A stretch of DNA of 64,000 nt from JAGOEX01 sp964630905 (GTDB lineage: Bacteria > UBP6 > UBA1177). Both the position numbers and the translations under genes were made by a program. Positions 18,332 through 26,677 of this stretch are shown here, piece after piece (positions within the stretch are counted from its first letter, which is position 1; each line of letters opens with the position of its first letter). The stretch covers positions 1 to 64,000 of the forward strand of contig CAZVWR010000001.1 of assembly GCA_964630905.1 (NCBI GenBank). The letters are read 5' to 3'. Below the pieces are notes generated by a model. The model had not been told where the DNA came from. It made no database searches and saw nothing but the letters and a program-made list of their open reading frames with translations.

Positions 18332-20323
18332 TTACTCTTTTGAAAAGTAATCTTCCAAAGTATAGTGTTTAAGTCCTTTTTCCTGATCGATCTCAAGAAG
18401 ATAATTTGCATAGACTTCTGTATATTTTGTAACGGTTCTGTCTTTGTCGGGCCAGCGGACTTCAATTTCTTCTATTTCGCAGATATTTCCAAGTCCGATT
18501 ATCTGGAGCGAGTCATTCTGGAAACCTGTAAGTCCGTAAGAACTTTGAACTTCTCTGACAAACTCCTTCCCGTCTGCTTTCACGATTATCCTTGCTCCTA
18601 TTGCCGATCTGTTCGCTTTTGAGCCGGTAATACTGATAATGACTTTATTGGCATCGGCCCCTGTATCATTTCTCAGCACTGTAACCCACTGTTTTTCCGG
18701 TCTTTTGTTATAATCAGAAGTGTCTGTTCCCCATCTCATCATTGAAACACCGACTATCAGATCATAATCGCCATCCCTGTCAATATCTACCAATGCTCCG
18801 CCGTGAGCTCTCAATATCTGTGCTCCGGCATCTTTTCCTGTTTCTTTAAATTTTCCATCAGACTGCTGCTGGAAAAGAAGTGCTTTTGTCCCGTCATAAT
18901 CAGAACTTAAAACATAGATGTCCATTTTCCCGTCATTATCAAGATCTGCCGCCATTCCGCCAAGATCTCCGTCATTCCATCCGCCGCTTCTTGCTCTTGT
19001 TATGCCGCTTTCCTTCTCGTCAACCCGCCTGAAAGGTTTTTCAGGAAATCCGTCATTCATAATTAACATTGACTTGTCACTTGCAGAACCGATATGCCAG
19101 TGGGCAAGCTCGATCGCAAACATGTCCATGTCACCGTCACCGTCAAAATCGGCACACAAAGTTCCTGAAGAATTCCCGCCAAGCCTGTGCGGCTGATCTG
19201 AAAAACCGGGCGTCCACGAATAACTTCCGCAGGTTATTGAAGGACTTGGTGCGTCTTTGCAGTATTCAGTATCCTTATTTGCCGCATCAGCACAGAAACA
19301 TCTGAAAAACTGGTCATCGCTGTAATCCTCAATGCTGTCACTTGCAAAATTTGAGATGATCGAAAGATCTTCAAACGATCCGTCACCCTTATTGCGGTAA
19401 AACATATTGAACGACCTGCCGTAAGTAGTCGTCATGATGTCTGTATATCCGTCACCGTCAACATCACAAGAGGCAACTCCCCATGTCGCCTTGTGATTTT
19501 TTCCTGATGCAAGAGTTTCATCACTCACTTTCTGTGTTTCGACACCGCTTCCTTTTGTCATCTCTTTGAACTTTCCGCCGCCAAGCCCTTTGTAGAGATT
19601 ATCCTGTTCGCATGAATCAAGCACACCGTAATCGTTATAATGTCTTCCTGCAAACATATCGAGAATTCCGTCAAGATCGTAATCAAAGAATGATATACCG
19701 GCAAATGCTTCAAACATCGAAGGACCGAAATCATAAGCCGGTCCGGGCTTGAAAGTGCCGTCACCGTTGTTGAGATATACTTTCGTCCTGTCATCCATGT
19801 AGCCGTCAGTCGTATAAGATGATTTATCAACATATACTACATTCAGGGCATCCAGATCACCGTCGTTATCCATATCGGCAAAAACAACATAACTTGAAGC
19901 AAGCCCGTTTGTCCCTTCCTTATCTTTGAACAACCCGCTTGTGAATGTAACATCTTCAAAAGACTTGCCTTTCTGGTTTTTAAGCAATCTATAAAACCCT
20001 TTCGGAGCGGCCGGATCTTCTCTAAGTTTTGAAGAAAGAGTGACATAAATATCAGACCATCTGTCGCCATCAATATCGGCAATTGTTATCTGACTTCCAA
20101 GAACATCCATCCCCTTCAGTCCGATCTCTTCAGTAATATCCGTGAATTTCAGCTCATAAGGCCCATCCCCCGGGGTCTTGCATATCGGAGTTATCTGCTC
20201 ATTATCACTCAATTCATCAGCATCATTCACATTTTCATCATCGTTTTCCATTTTCTTGTCATCCCCACATGACACCATAAAAAAGACCGCAAAAACAACT
20301 GAAATAATAAAAATCTTTTTCAA
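18332..20323 (-). CDS. FG-GAP repeat lipoprotein with ASPIC/UnbV C-terminal domain
   Basis: I place the start at TTG 20323, which has GGAGG 5 bp upstream and begins the signal KKIFIISVVFAVFFMVSC; an upstream TTG at 20335 overlaps the Shine-Dalgarno. After an acidic spacer, about residues 60-550 contain FG-GAP/VCBS-type calcium-binding repeats: D(I/V)DGD(G/R)xxD, DMDNDGDLDAL, FDYDLDGILDMF, DFDGDGDMDMF, DLDNDGKMDIY, DIDRDGDYDLI. About 560-640 is an ASPIC/UnbV domain (SAIGARIIVKADGKEFVREV, SYGLTGFQNDSLQIIGLG, IEVRWPD). The architecture matches the CRTAC1-like family of secreted integrin-alpha-like propellers. It stands alone with its own promoter. Confidence 0.95.
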   Translation of the reverse strand: MKKIFIISVVFAVFFMVSCGDDKKMENDDENVNDADELSDNEQITPICKTPGDGPYELKFTDITEEIGLKGMDVLGSQITIADIDGDRWSDIYVTLSSKLREDPAAPKGFYRLLKNQKGKSFEDVTFTSGLFKDKEGTNGLASSYVVFADMDNDGDLDALNVVYVDKSSYTTDGYMDDRTKVYLNNGDGTFKPGPAYDFGPSMFEAFAGISFFDYDLDGILDMFAGRHYNDYGVLDSCEQDNLYKGLGGGKFKEMTKGSGVETQKVSDETLASGKNHKATWGVASCDVDGDGYTDIMTTTYGRSFNMFYRNKGDGSFEDLSIISNFASDSIEDYSDDQFFRCFCADAANKDTEYCKDAPSPSITCGSYSWTPGFSDQPHRLGGNSSGTLCADFDGDGDMDMFAIELAHWHIGSASDKSMLIMNDGFPEKPFRRVDEKESGITRARSGGWNDGDLGGMAADLDNDGKMDIYVLSSDYDGTKALLFQQQSDGKFKETGKDAGAQILRAHGGALVDIDRDGDYDLIVGVSMMRWGTDTSDYNKRPEKQWVTVLRNDTGADANKVIISITGSKANRSAIGARIIVKADGKEFVREVQSSYGLTGFQNDSLQIIGLGNICEIEEIEVRWPDKDRTVTKYTEVYANYLLEIDQEKGLKHYTLEDYFSKE

Positions 20324-20361
20324 TTTATCCTCCAAGAACTTAATTTTGACACACGAATTGA

Positions 20362-20390
20362 TTTATATCACAAGAGCGTAAAAGATTCAA
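20362..20390 (-). promoter_or_regulatory. Putative promoter of the FG-GAP lipoprotein gene
   Basis: Minus-strand TTGAAT (20385-20390), 17-bp spacer and TATAAA (20362-20367), 39 bp before the TTG start. It lies in the gap after fabF, so the lipoprotein can be expressed separately from the fab operon. Confidence 0.45.
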
Positions 20391-20416
20391 GAAAGGGAAT
20401 AGATTAAAGGATTAAG

Positions 20417-21658
20417 TTATTCCTTATACTTTTTAAAAGCGATCGTGGAATTGTGTCCGCCGAATCCGAGTGAATTTGAAAGTGCGAAGTTCACAACTTT
20501 CTTTCTGGGTGCGTTCGGAATGTAGTCCAGATCACATTCAGGATCGGGAACTTCATAATTCATCGTGGGCGGCATTTCATCGTGAACAACTGCACAGATC
20601 GTAGCGATCGCTTCAACTGCTCCTGCTCCGCCGAGAAGATGTCCCGTCATTGATTTTGTCGAACTTACCGCTAATTTATATGCGTGTTCGCCGAAAACAT
20701 TTTTTATAGCCTTCGTTTCAAGCATATCGTTAAAGTATGTACTTGTTCCATGAGCATTAATATAATCAACATCTTCAGGTTTCATCCCTGAATCGGCAAT
20801 GGCTCTTTCCATTGACCTTTGTGCTCCCTTCCCCTCAGGATGAGGCGCTGTAACATGATATGAATCTGCGGCCATGCCGTATCCTATCATTTCAGCATAT
20901 ATTTTAGCCCCTCTTTTCAAAGCATGTTCAAGTTCTTCAAGAACAAGCATTCCACCACCTTCAGCCATTACAAAGCCGTCGCGATTCTTGTCGAAAGGAC
21001 GGCTCGACTTTTCAGGTGCATCATTTCTTGTCGAAAGAGCTTTCATCGATGTGAAACCGGCAATCGCAAGCGGAGTGATTGAAGCCTCGCTTCCTCCGGC
21101 AAGCATCATGTCAGCATCACCGCGCTGAATACATTTCAACGCTTCGCCTATTGCGTTTGTTGAAGAAGCACATGCAGTTACCGTTGTCATGCTCGGCCCC
21201 ATCGCATTGAAAAGTATAGAAAGATGACCCGTCGCAATGTTTGATATCATCATCGGAATGAAGTTAGGGCTTATCCTTTTCGGACCTCTTTCCATAAGTA
21301 TCCTGTGCTGTTCCTCAAGTGTCGCCATGCCGCCGATACCCGATCCGAGATAGACCCCGAAACTGTCCTTATCAACAGTCGCAATATCAATGCCGGCATC
21401 GTCGATCGCCTGTTTAGCCGCCGCAACTGCGAACTGAGTATATCTGTCCATCCTTCTGTACTCGGTCTTGTCAATATAAAGACCCATATCAAAATCCTTG
21501 ATCTCTCCAGCAATCTTTGAATTGAAATCAGCCGTGTCAAAACCTGTGATAAGAGATATTCCGTTCTTTCCTGCGAGCAGATTTCCCCAGTAATTTTTCC
21601 ATCCGCTGCCGACCGGAGTGACACAACCCATACCGGTAACTACAACTCTCCTGTTCAT
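20417..21658 (-). CDS. fabF: 3-oxoacyl-ACP synthase II
   Basis: FabF condenses malonyl-ACP with a growing acyl-ACP. The 413-aa protein starts RRVVVTGMGCVTPVGSG and has the thiolase-fold catalytic triad: Cys in VTACASSTNAIG, His in NAHGTSTYFND, and His in KSMTGHLLGGAGA, followed by SLGFGGHNST near the end. AGGTAGGGGA precedes the ATG. It is the last gene of the minus-strand fab operon, 37 bp after acpP. Confidence 0.98.
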   Translation of the reverse strand: MNRRVVVTGMGCVTPVGSGWKNYWGNLLAGKNGISLITGFDTADFNSKIAGEIKDFDMGLYIDKTEYRRMDRYTQFAVAAAKQAIDDAGIDIATVDKDSFGVYLGSGIGGMATLEEQHRILMERGPKRISPNFIPMMISNIATGHLSILFNAMGPSMTTVTACASSTNAIGEALKCIQRGDADMMLAGGSEASITPLAIAGFTSMKALSTRNDAPEKSSRPFDKNRDGFVMAEGGGMLVLEELEHALKRGAKIYAEMIGYGMAADSYHVTAPHPEGKGAQRSMERAIADSGMKPEDVDYINAHGTSTYFNDMLETKAIKNVFGEHAYKLAVSSTKSMTGHLLGGAGAVEAIATICAVVHDEMPPTMNYEVPDPECDLDYIPNAPRKKVVNFALSNSLGFGGHNSTIAFKKYKE

Positions 21659-21695
21659 TCCCCTACCTCACTTTAATTTTTGAGGAAAATCTTTT

Positions 21696-21932
21696 TTAAG
21701 CTTCCTTTTTCGCCTTTATGTAATTTGCAATATCGCCCAGATTTTTGAACTGGTTGACATCTTCATCAGGAATTTCGATCCCGAAAGTATCCTCGATCTT
21801 CATAACGATCTCAACCGCATCAAGAGAATCGACTTCAAGGTCGCCCATAAGTGATGTCTGCGGTGTAATGTTGGAAACGTCATCAAGTGCAAGGTGTTCT
21901 TTTACGAGTTCAACGATCTTTTCAAAATACAT
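21696..21932 (-). CDS. acpP: Acyl carrier protein
   Basis: A 78-aa acidic helical protein carrying acyl groups on a phosphopantetheine. The attachment serine is in the conserved GDLEVDSLDAVEIVMKIED. The ATG at 21932 is chosen because GGAGG is 5 bp upstream; an in-frame ATG at 21944 precedes the Shine-Dalgarno. It lies between fabG and fabF, as in many bacteria. Confidence 0.97.
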   Translation of the reverse strand: MYFEKIVELVKEHLALDDVSNITPQTSLMGDLEVDSLDAVEIVMKIEDTFGIEIPDEDVNQFKNLGDIANYIKAKKEA

Positions 21933-21969
21933 AATAACCTCCATAAATTATTTACTTTTTAACAGCTCA

Positions 21970-22713
21970 TCAAAGAGCCATTCCACCATCAACTTTTAAA
22001 ACCTGACCGGTCATGTATCTTGAACGGTCTTCACACAGAAATGCAACAACTTCTGCAATTTCTTCCGGTTCGCCGTATCTTTTAAGAGGAATATTTGCCA
22101 TATATGCTTTTTTGACCTCTTCCGGAAGTGCTTCTGTCATTTTTGTATTTATAAAACCGGGAGCGACTGCATTCACTCTCACACCTTTGCTTCCGATCTC
22201 TTTTGCAATAGATTTGGTAAACCCGATCACACCGGCTTTTGATGCACTGTAATTTGCCTGACCTGCGTTGCCCGTTATCCCGACAACAGAAGTAATGTTC
22301 ACGATACTTCCGCCTTTCTGCTGCATCATCGGTCTGACAACCGCTTTCGTGCAAAGGAAAACCCCTTTAAGATTGACATCAAGAACACTCTGCCAGTCCG
22401 TTTCCTTCATTTTCATCAAAAGTCCGTCTCTTGTGATCCCGGCATTGTTGATAAGAATATCAATTTTACCGTATTTCTCGATGACTTTTGCGATCATCCC
22501 GTTCACTTCCTCTTCAACAGTTACATTTGCAGAAACTGCCTCAGCTTCTACACCGAACGCTTTGAGTTCACTGACTGTATCAGTTGCAGTTTCCGGAGCT
22601 CCTATATCATTTATCACAACATTTGCACCCATTGACGCGAGCTTTAAAGCGATCGCTTTTCCAATTCCTCTGTAACCGCCTGTAACAACAGCCATTTTCC
22701 CCTTTAATGTCAT
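21970..22713 (-). CDS. fabG: 3-oxoacyl-ACP reductase
   Basis: A 247-aa NADPH-dependent short-chain dehydrogenase of fatty acid elongation. The Rossmann glycine motif TGGYRGIGKAIA, the NNAG motif, the catalytic Ser in NITSVVG and YSASKAG (Tyr and Lys of the active site) are all present, as is the C-terminal YMTGQVLKVDGGMAL. Its ATG overlaps the fabD stop (TGATG), so translation is probably coupled. Confidence 0.97.
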   Translation of the reverse strand: MTLKGKMAVVTGGYRGIGKAIALKLASMGANVVINDIGAPETATDTVSELKAFGVEAEAVSANVTVEEEVNGMIAKVIEKYGKIDILINNAGITRDGLLMKMKETDWQSVLDVNLKGVFLCTKAVVRPMMQQKGGSIVNITSVVGITGNAGQANYSASKAGVIGFTKSIAKEIGSKGVRVNAVAPGFINTKMTEALPEEVKKAYMANIPLKRYGEPEEIAEVVAFLCEDRSRYMTGQVLKVDGGMAL

Positions 22714-23669
22714 CAGTTGCCCCCTTTATTCATTGCTTCGACAAAATTTCTGAAAGAAGCCATATCTTCAACATTATAAATATTAACTTTCGCCCCTTTT
22801 GACTTGGCAATTCTCTTAACAAATCCCGATAGTGCCTTTCCCGGACCGATCTCAACGAACGAATCAACCCCTTCATCTATCATCAGCTCGATCGAAGGAA
22901 CCCACAGAACTGAATTGTTCACCTGCTTGACAAGAGCCGGAACAACCTCGTCATGACTTTTGAGCACTTTCGCCTCAGCATTTGAAACGACCTGCTTATT
23001 CAACGGATTAACTTCAGTATTTTTAAGCACTTCATGAAGTTTTTCAGCCGCGGGTTTAAGAAGAGACGAATGGAAAGGGGCACTTACAGGAAGCATCACC
23101 GCTTTCATAGCACCATTTTCAAGAACAAGTTTCACAGCCGCTTCAACACCTGCAGTTTCTCCTGATATTACAAGCTGTTCATGGCTGTTGAAATTTGCTA
23201 TTTCAACTATTCCATGCATTGATGCCTGCCTTAAAGATTCTTTCAACTTATCTATCGGCATCCCTATTACTGCCGCCATAGCACCGCGACCTGAAGGAAC
23301 CGCTTCCTGCATAAACTTTCCACGCTGTCTTACAACTGCAACCGCATCTTTGAACTTCAATGATCCTGCCTTGACAAGTGCTGAATATTCACCAAGACTC
23401 AAACCTGCAGTAAAATCACAGTCAAAACCTTCCTCTGTCACTGCTGAAAGAGCCGCGATAGAAGCAGTAAGAATCGAAGGCTGTGTCACTTCAGTCTGTT
23501 TAAGATCTTCGTCAGTTCCTTCCATCACAAGTTTAAGCATATCATATCCGAGAGCATCGGATGCCTCTTCAAAAACCATTTTCGCTTTGGGAAAGTTTTC
23601 AACAAAATCTTTGCCCATTCCGACATATTGAGCCCCTTGTCCGGGGAAAATGAAAGCCGTTTTTCCCAT
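22713..23669 (-). CDS. fabD: Malonyl-CoA:ACP transacylase
   Basis: FabD loads malonate onto ACP. The nucleophile is in GLSLGEYSALV and the catalytic His in SAPFHSSLL; FPGQGAQYVGMG is at the N-terminus and SFVEIGPGKALSGF near the C-terminus. The start at ATG 23669 overlaps the fabH stop (TAATG) and has GGGTGA upstream; a GTG four codons earlier is possible. About 318 aa, normal for the family. Confidence 0.97.
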   Translation of the reverse strand: MGKTAFIFPGQGAQYVGMGKDFVENFPKAKMVFEEASDALGYDMLKLVMEGTDEDLKQTEVTQPSILTASIAALSAVTEEGFDCDFTAGLSLGEYSALVKAGSLKFKDAVAVVRQRGKFMQEAVPSGRGAMAAVIGMPIDKLKESLRQASMHGIVEIANFNSHEQLVISGETAGVEAAVKLVLENGAMKAVMLPVSAPFHSSLLKPAAEKLHEVLKNTEVNPLNKQVVSNAEAKVLKSHDEVVPALVKQVNNSVLWVPSIELMIDEGVDSFVEIGPGKALSGFVKRIAKSKGAKVNIYNVEDMASFRNFVEAMNKGGN

Positions 23670-24664
23670 TATTTCACCCACTTAACTGTTGCCGCACCCC
23701 ATGTAAGGCCGCTTCCGAAAGCGACCATCAGAAGATTTTCACCTTTTTTAAGCATTCCCATTCTTGCCGCTTCATCCAGAGCCAGCGGAATTGAAGCCGC
23801 GGAAGTGTTGCCGTATTTTTCAAGATTCAGATGTGTCTTTATTTTCGGAACATTGAGCCGGTTGAAAATGCCGTCAATTATTCTCTGGTTTGCCTGATGA
23901 GGAATGACAAGAGTAAGATCTTCAACATTAAGTTTCGCCTCTTCAAGAACTTCAAGAGAGACATTCGACATGGTTCTTACCGCAAGTTTGAAAACTTCAC
24001 TCCCTTCCATGTGTATTGTATTTAACTTTTTCTCTATAACTTCGCATGTTGCAGGTGTTCTCGAACCGCCTCCGGGCTGTGTAATGAGACCGGTATGATT
24101 TCCGTTTGAACCGATCTTAACCGACAGGATCCCTTCCTCACCTTCATTTCTTGAGACCACAACCGCTCCCGCACCGTCACCGAAAAGAACACAGGTGTTC
24201 CTGTCCTCCCAGTTGATGACCTTGCTCAGAGTTTCAGCACCTATAACAAGAATATTTTTGTAAATTCCAGCTGTTATAAAGCTGTTGGCAACAGAAAGTC
24301 CGTAAATAAAACCGGTACACCCGGCTCCCATATCAAAAGCGGCAGCATTGACTGCACCTATGTTTTTCTGAACAAAACAGGCCGTTGAAGGGAAGGACAT
24401 ATCGGGAGTCACTGTTGCAACAAGTATAAGGTCGATCTGCTCAGAGGTCAGTCCGGCATCTTCAATTGCTTTCATTGCGGCACTTGAAGCAATATCAGAA
24501 GTTGCTGTATTTTCATCCGCAATTCTTCTTTCCGAAATACCGGTCCTTGTCCTGATCCATTCATCACTTGTATCAACAATTTTCTCAAGATCGAAATTGG
24601 TCATTATCTTCTCAGGCACGAAACTTCCGGTCCCGGTGATAGCAGCTTTGAAATTTGCAGTCAT
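23669..24664 (-). CDS. fabH: 3-oxoacyl-ACP synthase III
   Basis: FabH starts fatty acid synthesis by condensing acetyl-CoA (or a branched acyl-CoA) with malonyl-ACP. The catalytic Cys is in DMGAGCTGFIYGL, His in PHQANQRI and Asn in YGNTSAASIP. I choose ATG 24664 (protein MTANFKAAITGTGSFVP) since GAGG lies 6 bp upstream and family members begin here; an upstream in-frame start would add 28 unconserved residues. It is the first gene of the fab operon, with no plsX or rpmF in front of it. Confidence 0.97.
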   Translation of the reverse strand: MTANFKAAITGTGSFVPEKIMTNFDLEKIVDTSDEWIRTRTGISERRIADENTATSDIASSAAMKAIEDAGLTSEQIDLILVATVTPDMSFPSTACFVQKNIGAVNAAAFDMGAGCTGFIYGLSVANSFITAGIYKNILVIGAETLSKVINWEDRNTCVLFGDGAGAVVVSRNEGEEGILSVKIGSNGNHTGLITQPGGGSRTPATCEVIEKKLNTIHMEGSEVFKLAVRTMSNVSLEVLEEAKLNVEDLTLVIPHQANQRIIDGIFNRLNVPKIKTHLNLEKYGNTSAASIPLALDEAARMGMLKKGENLLMVAFGSGLTWGAATVKWVK

Positions 24665-24687
24665 CATATACCTCATATCATAAAAAA

Positions 24688-24701
24688 ACTGACATGTCAG
24701 T
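24688..24701. promoter_or_regulatory. 14-bp perfect palindrome in the fab operon leader
   Basis: ACTGACATGTCAGT is a perfect palindrome located 24-37 bp before the fabH start, between fabH and the divergent fabZ. Position and symmetry suggest a repressor operator for the fab operon. It does not match the FabT, FapR or FadR consensus sites I know, so the cognate regulator is unidentified. Confidence 0.4.
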
Positions 24702-24802
24702 CTATCTTTTATCCCAGTAAAATCAAATAAAAAAAATGCTGACCGCAACTTTTTGTTATTATTCGTATTTTTGTGTTTATCCTGTTTTTTAGAATTAATT
24801 TC

Positions 24803-24831
24803 TTGTCATTTTTTGCGTGTAATGATATTAG
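24803..24831 (+). promoter_or_regulatory. Putative promoter of fabZ
   Basis: TTGTCA (24803-24808), 17-bp spacer and TATTAG (24826-24831), 46 bp before the fabZ ATG. Reasonable but not perfect elements in the divergent intergenic region. Confidence 0.45.
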
Positions 24832-24876
24832 TTGACGATCTTTCTTTTTTAGTTTTTTCATAACCGGGAGGTGAAA

Positions 24877-25299
24877 ATGTTAAACAGTGAACAGATCAAA
24901 AAGATCCTGCCGCACCGCTATCCTTTTTTAATGATAGACCGGGCGGAAGTTCTTGAAGAAGGAAAAAAAGCGGCAGGTTACAAAATGGTTTCCGTGAATG
25001 AACCTTTTTTTCAGGGTCATTTTCCTCAAGAAGCTGTCATGCCGGGAGTTCTCATTGTTGAAGCGATGGCTCAGCTCGGAGCGGTCGCAGTATTAAGTAT
25101 GGAACAATTCAAAGGAAAGATCGCCTATTTCACAGGGATCAACAACGCAAAATTCCGCCAGAAAGTAGTCCCCGGAGACAAACTCGACCTCGAAGTTGAA
25201 ATTGTCAGAATGCGTCATTCAGTCGGCATCGGTGCAGGAAAGGCATTCGTCAACGGCGTTTTAGTCTGTGAAGCCGAAATCAGTTTCGCTATCGGTTAA
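24877..25299 (+). CDS. fabZ: 3-hydroxyacyl-ACP dehydratase
   Basis: FabZ dehydrates 3-hydroxyacyl-ACP in fatty acid elongation. The hot-dog-fold signature is present: LPHRYPFLMIDR near the N-terminus, the catalytic His in FFQGHFPQEAVMPGVL and Glu in VEAMAQLGAVA. The ATG at 24877 follows a strong GGGAGGTGAAA; the GTG at 24871 is inside the Shine-Dalgarno. It is transcribed away from the fab operon, completing the elongation cycle except for an enoyl reductase, which is not in this window. Confidence 0.97.
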   Translation: MLNSEQIKKILPHRYPFLMIDRAEVLEEGKKAAGYKMVSVNEPFFQGHFPQEAVMPGVLIVEAMAQLGAVAVLSMEQFKGKIAYFTGINNAKFRQKVVPGDKLDLEVEIVRMRHSVGIGAGKAFVNGVLVCEAEISFAIG

Positions 25300-25319
25300 A
25301 TTAACTGTTTCCGCCCTTT

Positions 25320-26525
25320 TTAATACAAAAAACCGAAAAGATACAGAGGAATTTCCCCTTTTTGAGCGAGAAGAACATCATCTTTGACAACAAATGATCT
25401 TTCGACATCTTTTATCTGTTTTCTCTTTTTATTTTTTCCTCCGACTTCAAAGGTAAATCCTTTTACCTCAAAATCACCTTTGGAAGAATAGTGCGGAGTG
25501 AGTCCTGCATTTTTCACCATTGAAAGAAAAAATGATTCTCTTAAAGCGCCGATCTCAATTTCATGCCCCGATTCCATAGCAAGAGTAAAATACAAAGAGC
25601 TGTTGTTAAGATAATACTTGACCGGTTTTCTCAACATTTTGTGTCCGCCTGAATTATAAAAAAGAGGAGTGACCAGTCCGGTTTCTATCAATATTTCAAG
25701 ATAATTTACAACCGTCTTATCATCAATTTTCAAAGATTGAGCAAGATTATGGATGTTGAATTCACCGGGGGGATTCGTTGCCAGAAAAAGAAGTATCTGT
25801 TTGAAAAGTGAAAGATTCTGAGTTTTAAGATTATAAAAACCGGCAATATCTATCTGGATGGTTTTATCAATTATCGAAAGAAGTTTTGCAGAAAAGCTCT
25901 CAACATTATTAATCGAAAAAGGGTAGTAACCATATTTAAGATAATCTTTAAAATGACCTGATATCATCGGAATAGTGGAAAGTTTTTCAGAAATTCCGAC
26001 ACTGTCATTCAAAAGTTCTTCCATCGTAAACGGATCTGTTTTAAAAATATTTTTCATTGAGAGATATTCCCTGAAAGAAACGCCTTCAAGATGTAAAAGG
26101 AGAGCTCTTCGGGACATATCGTATTCCCCTTTGATAAGATCAAGCATTGAACTTCCCGAAAAAACTATTCTGATCTTCGGGAAAGAATCGTAAATGTTCT
26201 TAAGCTCCTGACTCCATCCGGTATAACGGTGTATTTCGTCAATAAAAAAAAGCTCAATTCCTTCTTCAAGAAACTTTTTTTCAATATAATCATAAAGCCG
26301 GTATTCGCTAAAATAGATATGATCAGCAGAAAAATATAATGAATTCTGTGTGTTATAGCCATTCTCCAATAAATATTGCAACATCATCGTTGTTTTTCCG
26401 ACACCTCGTTGTCCGGCAACACCTACAATTCTTTCATCAGGAAGGAGTTTTGAATAAAGATACCGATGCGTTTTGATATCCATTCCATTCATCAACCTGA
26501 CATAAATTTGCTTAAATTGTGTCAT
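25320..26525 (-). CDS. AAA ATPase with C-terminal DUF4143 domain
   Basis: A 401-aa protein of the ATPase_AAA_14/DUF4143 type. The Walker A motif is GQRGVGKTTM (about residue 40), Walker B is IELFFIDEIHRY, and sensor residues are in RIVFSGSSMLDL. The middle part contains a winged-helix-like segment (NIHNLAQSLKIDDKTVVNYLEILIETGLV). The C-terminal domain ends in the nuclease-like pattern FEVKGFTFEVGGKNKKRKQIKD. The family is widespread, often mobile, and of unproven function. ATG 26525 is preceded by GGAG. Two palindromes and a strong promoter lie immediately upstream, suggesting autoregulation. Confidence 0.9.
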   Translation of the reverse strand: MTQFKQIYVRLMNGMDIKTHRYLYSKLLPDERIVGVAGQRGVGKTTMMLQYLLENGYNTQNSLYFSADHIYFSEYRLYDYIEKKFLEEGIELFFIDEIHRYTGWSQELKNIYDSFPKIRIVFSGSSMLDLIKGEYDMSRRALLLHLEGVSFREYLSMKNIFKTDPFTMEELLNDSVGISEKLSTIPMISGHFKDYLKYGYYPFSINNVESFSAKLLSIIDKTIQIDIAGFYNLKTQNLSLFKQILLFLATNPPGEFNIHNLAQSLKIDDKTVVNYLEILIETGLVTPLFYNSGGHKMLRKPVKYYLNNSSLYFTLAMESGHEIEIGALRESFFLSMVKNAGLTPHYSSKGDFEVKGFTFEVGGKNKKRKQIKDVERSFVVKDDVLLAQKGEIPLYLFGFLY

Positions 26526-26577
26526 TTTTAGACTCCACTCCAAAATTTAATCAACTTTTTTGGATTCTACTCCAAAA
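26526..26577 (-). promoter_or_regulatory. Two tandem imperfect palindromes (probable operators) before the AAA ATPase gene
   Basis: Read on the minus strand, TTTTGGA-N6-TCCAAAA (26558-26577) and TTTTGGA-N6-TCTAAAA (26526-26545) share the same half-sites, and their starts are 32 bp apart, about three helical turns. The distal palindrome covers the -10 box. The proximal one ends right at the start codon and contributes the Shine-Dalgarno. A dimeric repressor bound here would block both transcription and initiation. Confidence 0.6.
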
Positions 26578-26591
26578 TTCAGGGCTGTCAA
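26564..26591 (-). promoter_or_regulatory. Putative promoter of the AAA ATPase gene
   Basis: Minus-strand TTGACA (26586-26591), a 16-bp spacer and TAGAAT (26564-26569), about 40 bp before the ATG. The -35 is perfect and the -10 has five of six consensus bases; the -10 sits inside the distal palindrome. Confidence 0.6.
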
Positions 26592-26604
26592 GAATTGCAA
26601 CGGG

Positions 26605-26660
26605 CCGGGTAAATTTATCGGTTAAATATTGAAATAAAGTTCGTATTCCTGAGGGGTTGG
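26605..26660 (-). repeat. Duplicated 3' end of glnA (copy B)
   Basis: These 56 bases match 30234-30289 at 54 positions. On the minus strand they encode the last 12 residues of glutamine synthetase (PTPQEYELYFNI), the stop codon and 17 downstream bases. Both differences are synonymous (CCG/CCT and TTT/TTC). No glnA body is attached. Together with copy A it flanks the two lipoprotein genes as a direct repeat. Confidence 0.9.
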
Positions 26661-26677
26661 TATCATTTGAGAGAAGC

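Noticed and set aside
24665..24876. Small RNA or riboswitch in the fabH/fabZ gap
   Set aside because: No convincing secondary structure other than the 14-bp palindrome; it is adequately explained as divergent promoters.
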